Below are positions 62,833 to 64,000 of a stretch of 64,000 nucleotides of DNA, one piece after another. Both the position numbers and the translations under genes were made by a program. The notes under the pieces are model-generated. The model was not told the origin of the DNA. It made no database searches and was given only the letters and a program-made list of their open reading frames with translations. Source of the stretch: DAOVVL01 sp965603095 (GTDB lineage Bacteria > Pseudomonadota > Alphaproteobacteria > Rhodospirillales > Magnetovibrionaceae); the NCBI GenBank assembly GCA_965603095.1, contig CBFDBQ010000002.1:28401-92400 (forward strand), written 5' to 3'. The first letter of the stretch is position 1, and each line of letters begins with the position of its first letter.

Positions 62833-63768
62833 ATGGCAAGACGCCGTGTTCAAACTGAACCGCTATCAAGGCACACCGAGAGCTTTCTCGAAATGCTATC
62901 TGCTGAGCGGGGCTCGGCAAAAAACACAATTGAATCATATGGTCGCGACCTTATGGATTTTACCGAATTTACTGCAGCCGAAGGAGAGCCGGCAGAACAA
63001 GCAAATGCCCAGCTAATAAAAAAATATCTGGCAAAGATTTCAGGAGCTGGATTATCAGCCAGAACAGCCGGGCGCAGGCTTTCAACGCTCAGGCAATATT
63101 TTCGCTTTCTTTACGGCGAACGTATCCGTGAAGATGACCCTACCGCAGCTATCGATGGCCCACGTCAGGGCAAAAGCCTGCCCAAGTATTTGAGCGAGGA
63201 TGAGGTTGAGCGTTTAATAGAGGCGTCGTATTTGCATGGTGGAATTGATGGCCTAAGGCTGGCCGCATTGGTTGAGCTTCTATACGCAACCGGGCTTCGG
63301 GTTAGCGAACTTGTAGGTATGCCGTTAAGGGCAATTTCTCGCGATGGTCGCATTCTTACTATCAAGGGCAAGGGGGGCAAAGAAAGGCTTGTCCCATTAT
63401 CGGAACCGGCCAGCGATGCCTTGAAAACTTATTTAAAAATAAGAGACAGTTTTTTAGGAGCAAATAAAAAACCATCCGCTTTTGTTTTTCCCTCGCGCGG
63501 ACGTTACGGTTTTCTGACAAGGGCCCGGTTTGGCCAGTTATTGAAAGAATTGGCGCTTGAGGCCGGAATCGATGCACATAAGGTATCGCCCCATGTGCTC
63601 CGGCATTCGTTTGCCAGCCACCTTTTGGCCCATGGGGCTGATTTGCGTTCGTTACAGCAAATGCTGGGCCACGCTGATATTGCCACAACCCAGATATACA
63701 CCCATGTATTGGAAGAGCGCTTAAAACAGCTGGTTACAAGCGCGCATCCTCTGGCGGATGAGGATTAG
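62833..63768 (+). CDS. xerD: Site-specific tyrosine recombinase XerD
   Basis: 311 residues. N-terminal SAM-like DNA-binding domain (FLEMLSAERGSAKNTIESYGRDLMDF), then the catalytic domain with Arg in ATGLRVSEL, Lys in IKGKGGKERLVPL, HVLRHSFASHLL (HxxR), His in LGHADIATTQ and Tyr in IYTHV. With XerC it resolves chromosome dimers at dif. Housekeeping context; not part of an integron or phage. Confidence 0.94.
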   Translation: MARRRVQTEPLSRHTESFLEMLSAERGSAKNTIESYGRDLMDFTEFTAAEGEPAEQANAQLIKKYLAKISGAGLSARTAGRRLSTLRQYFRFLYGERIREDDPTAAIDGPRQGKSLPKYLSEDEVERLIEASYLHGGIDGLRLAALVELLYATGLRVSELVGMPLRAISRDGRILTIKGKGGKERLVPLSEPASDALKTYLKIRDSFLGANKKPSAFVFPSRGRYGFLTRARFGQLLKELALEAGIDAHKVSPHVLRHSFASHLLAHGADLRSLQQMLGHADIATTQIYTHVLEERLKQLVTSAHPLADED

Positions 63769-63796
63769 TAAAAAACCTTCCATGTGCTATAAAAAC

Positions 63797-63823
63797 CATA
63801 AATAATCATAAATAATCATAAAT
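63797..63823. repeat. Short 10-bp direct repeats before the lyase gene
   Basis: CATAAATAAT twice and CATAAAT once in tandem (63797-63823), 17 bases before the ATG at 63841. Probably simple sequence. Confidence 0.6.
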
Positions 63824-63840
63824 TTTACGGAGGCATCCAG

Positions 63841-64000
63841 ATGAGTTTTACAATTATTGACCAAGCAACCGCACGCCTTAATCGTTCAGAATTGGCAGTG
63901 CCGGGATCAAACCCAAAGTTTATGGAAAAAGCCGCAAGCGGCCCAGCCGATGTTGTGTTTTTAGATCTTGAAGATGCCGTTGCACCAAACGACAAAGAGC
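63841..64000 (+). CDS. CitE/HpcH-family CoA-ester lyase, N-terminal part (cut by window edge)
   Basis: ATG at 63841 after GGAGG; 53 codons then the edge. LNRSELAVPGSNPKFMEKAA and VVFLDLEDAVAPNDKE are the N-terminal signature of the HpcH/HpaI aldolase-citrate lyase beta family, closest in feel to L-malyl-CoA/beta-methylmalyl-CoA lyases. The exact substrate needs the remainder of the gene. Confidence 0.85.
   Translation, partial: MSFTIIDQATARLNRSELAVPGSNPKFMEKAASGPADVVFLDLEDAVAPNDKE

Noticed and set aside
62833..63768. Mobile-element integrase
   Set aside because: The tyrosine recombinase matches housekeeping XerD in length and context; no attachment sites, cargo or phage genes are nearby.

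Overview
The window reads as chromosomal DNA of an alphaproteobacterium of modest GC content, most likely Rhodospirillales-like (order-level placement is a guess). Supporting signs are a circularly permuted two-piece tmRNA gene next to an alpha-type sspB, the aroK-aroB-CorC / bolA / dnaJ-cobS-cobT block, two RHH_4 proteins, a DUF1491 protein behind rodA, FAD-dependent ThyX, and a malyl-CoA-lyase-like gene at the right edge. No tRNA, rRNA, IS element, prophage or CRISPR array was seen.

Layout. 1-1.7 kb: anti-sigma (cut by the left edge) and ECF sigma factor, divergent from an exported Asp/Gly-repeat protein. 1.8-5.4 kb: AsmA-like giant. 5.4-9.4 kb (minus): ssrA, sspB, class I fumarase, alpha/beta hydrolase, LysE exporter, RHH protein. 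9.5-12.5 kb: thyX, rhlE and a cold-shock gene. 12.8-15.7 kb: a two-gene secretion candidate, a FecR-domain exported protein with a TbpB-like C-terminal domain followed by a TPR plus beta-barrel outer-membrane protein resembling SLAM/DUF560 (type XI secretion). 15.9-17.1 kb: a visibly GC-richer diheme cytochrome c / cytochrome b561 block with a tiny His-rich exported peptide. 17.3-25.4 kb: mrp, hflKC, degP, a GGDEF protein, serB, miaA. 25.4-31.4 kb: branched-chain amino acid genes ilvB-ilvN-ilvC and leuA, interrupted by an apparent single-chain antitoxin-toxin fusion and a 51-residue membrane protein. 31.5-37.6 kb: the rod-shape cluster mreB-mreC-mreD-mrdA-rodA plus DUF1491. 37.7-42.6 kb: marR and an RND efflux pair. 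42.6-46.7 kb: psd-pssA, a LysM protein, two c-type cytochromes. 46.9-53.1 kb: LOG family, icd, rpmB, a second FecR protein, dienelactone hydrolase, HtpX-like protease and a small copper-handling pair. 53.1-60.6 kb: cobT, cobS, dnaJ-like, bolA, RHH, CorC, aroB, aroK. 60.8-64 kb: a five-unit 17-bp tandem repeat, two envelope proteins, xerD, and the start of a CitE/Mcl-family lyase.

The features most worth following up are (i) the FecR/TbpB-like cargo with its SLAM-like outer-membrane partner, (ii) a family of four short intergenic double-hairpin elements at gene 3' ends whose stems co-vary while loops and spacing stay fixed, (iii) the fused toxin-antitoxin-like polypeptide, and (iv) the GC-rich cytochrome block. 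All family assignments come from reading motifs and layout by eye; no search was run.
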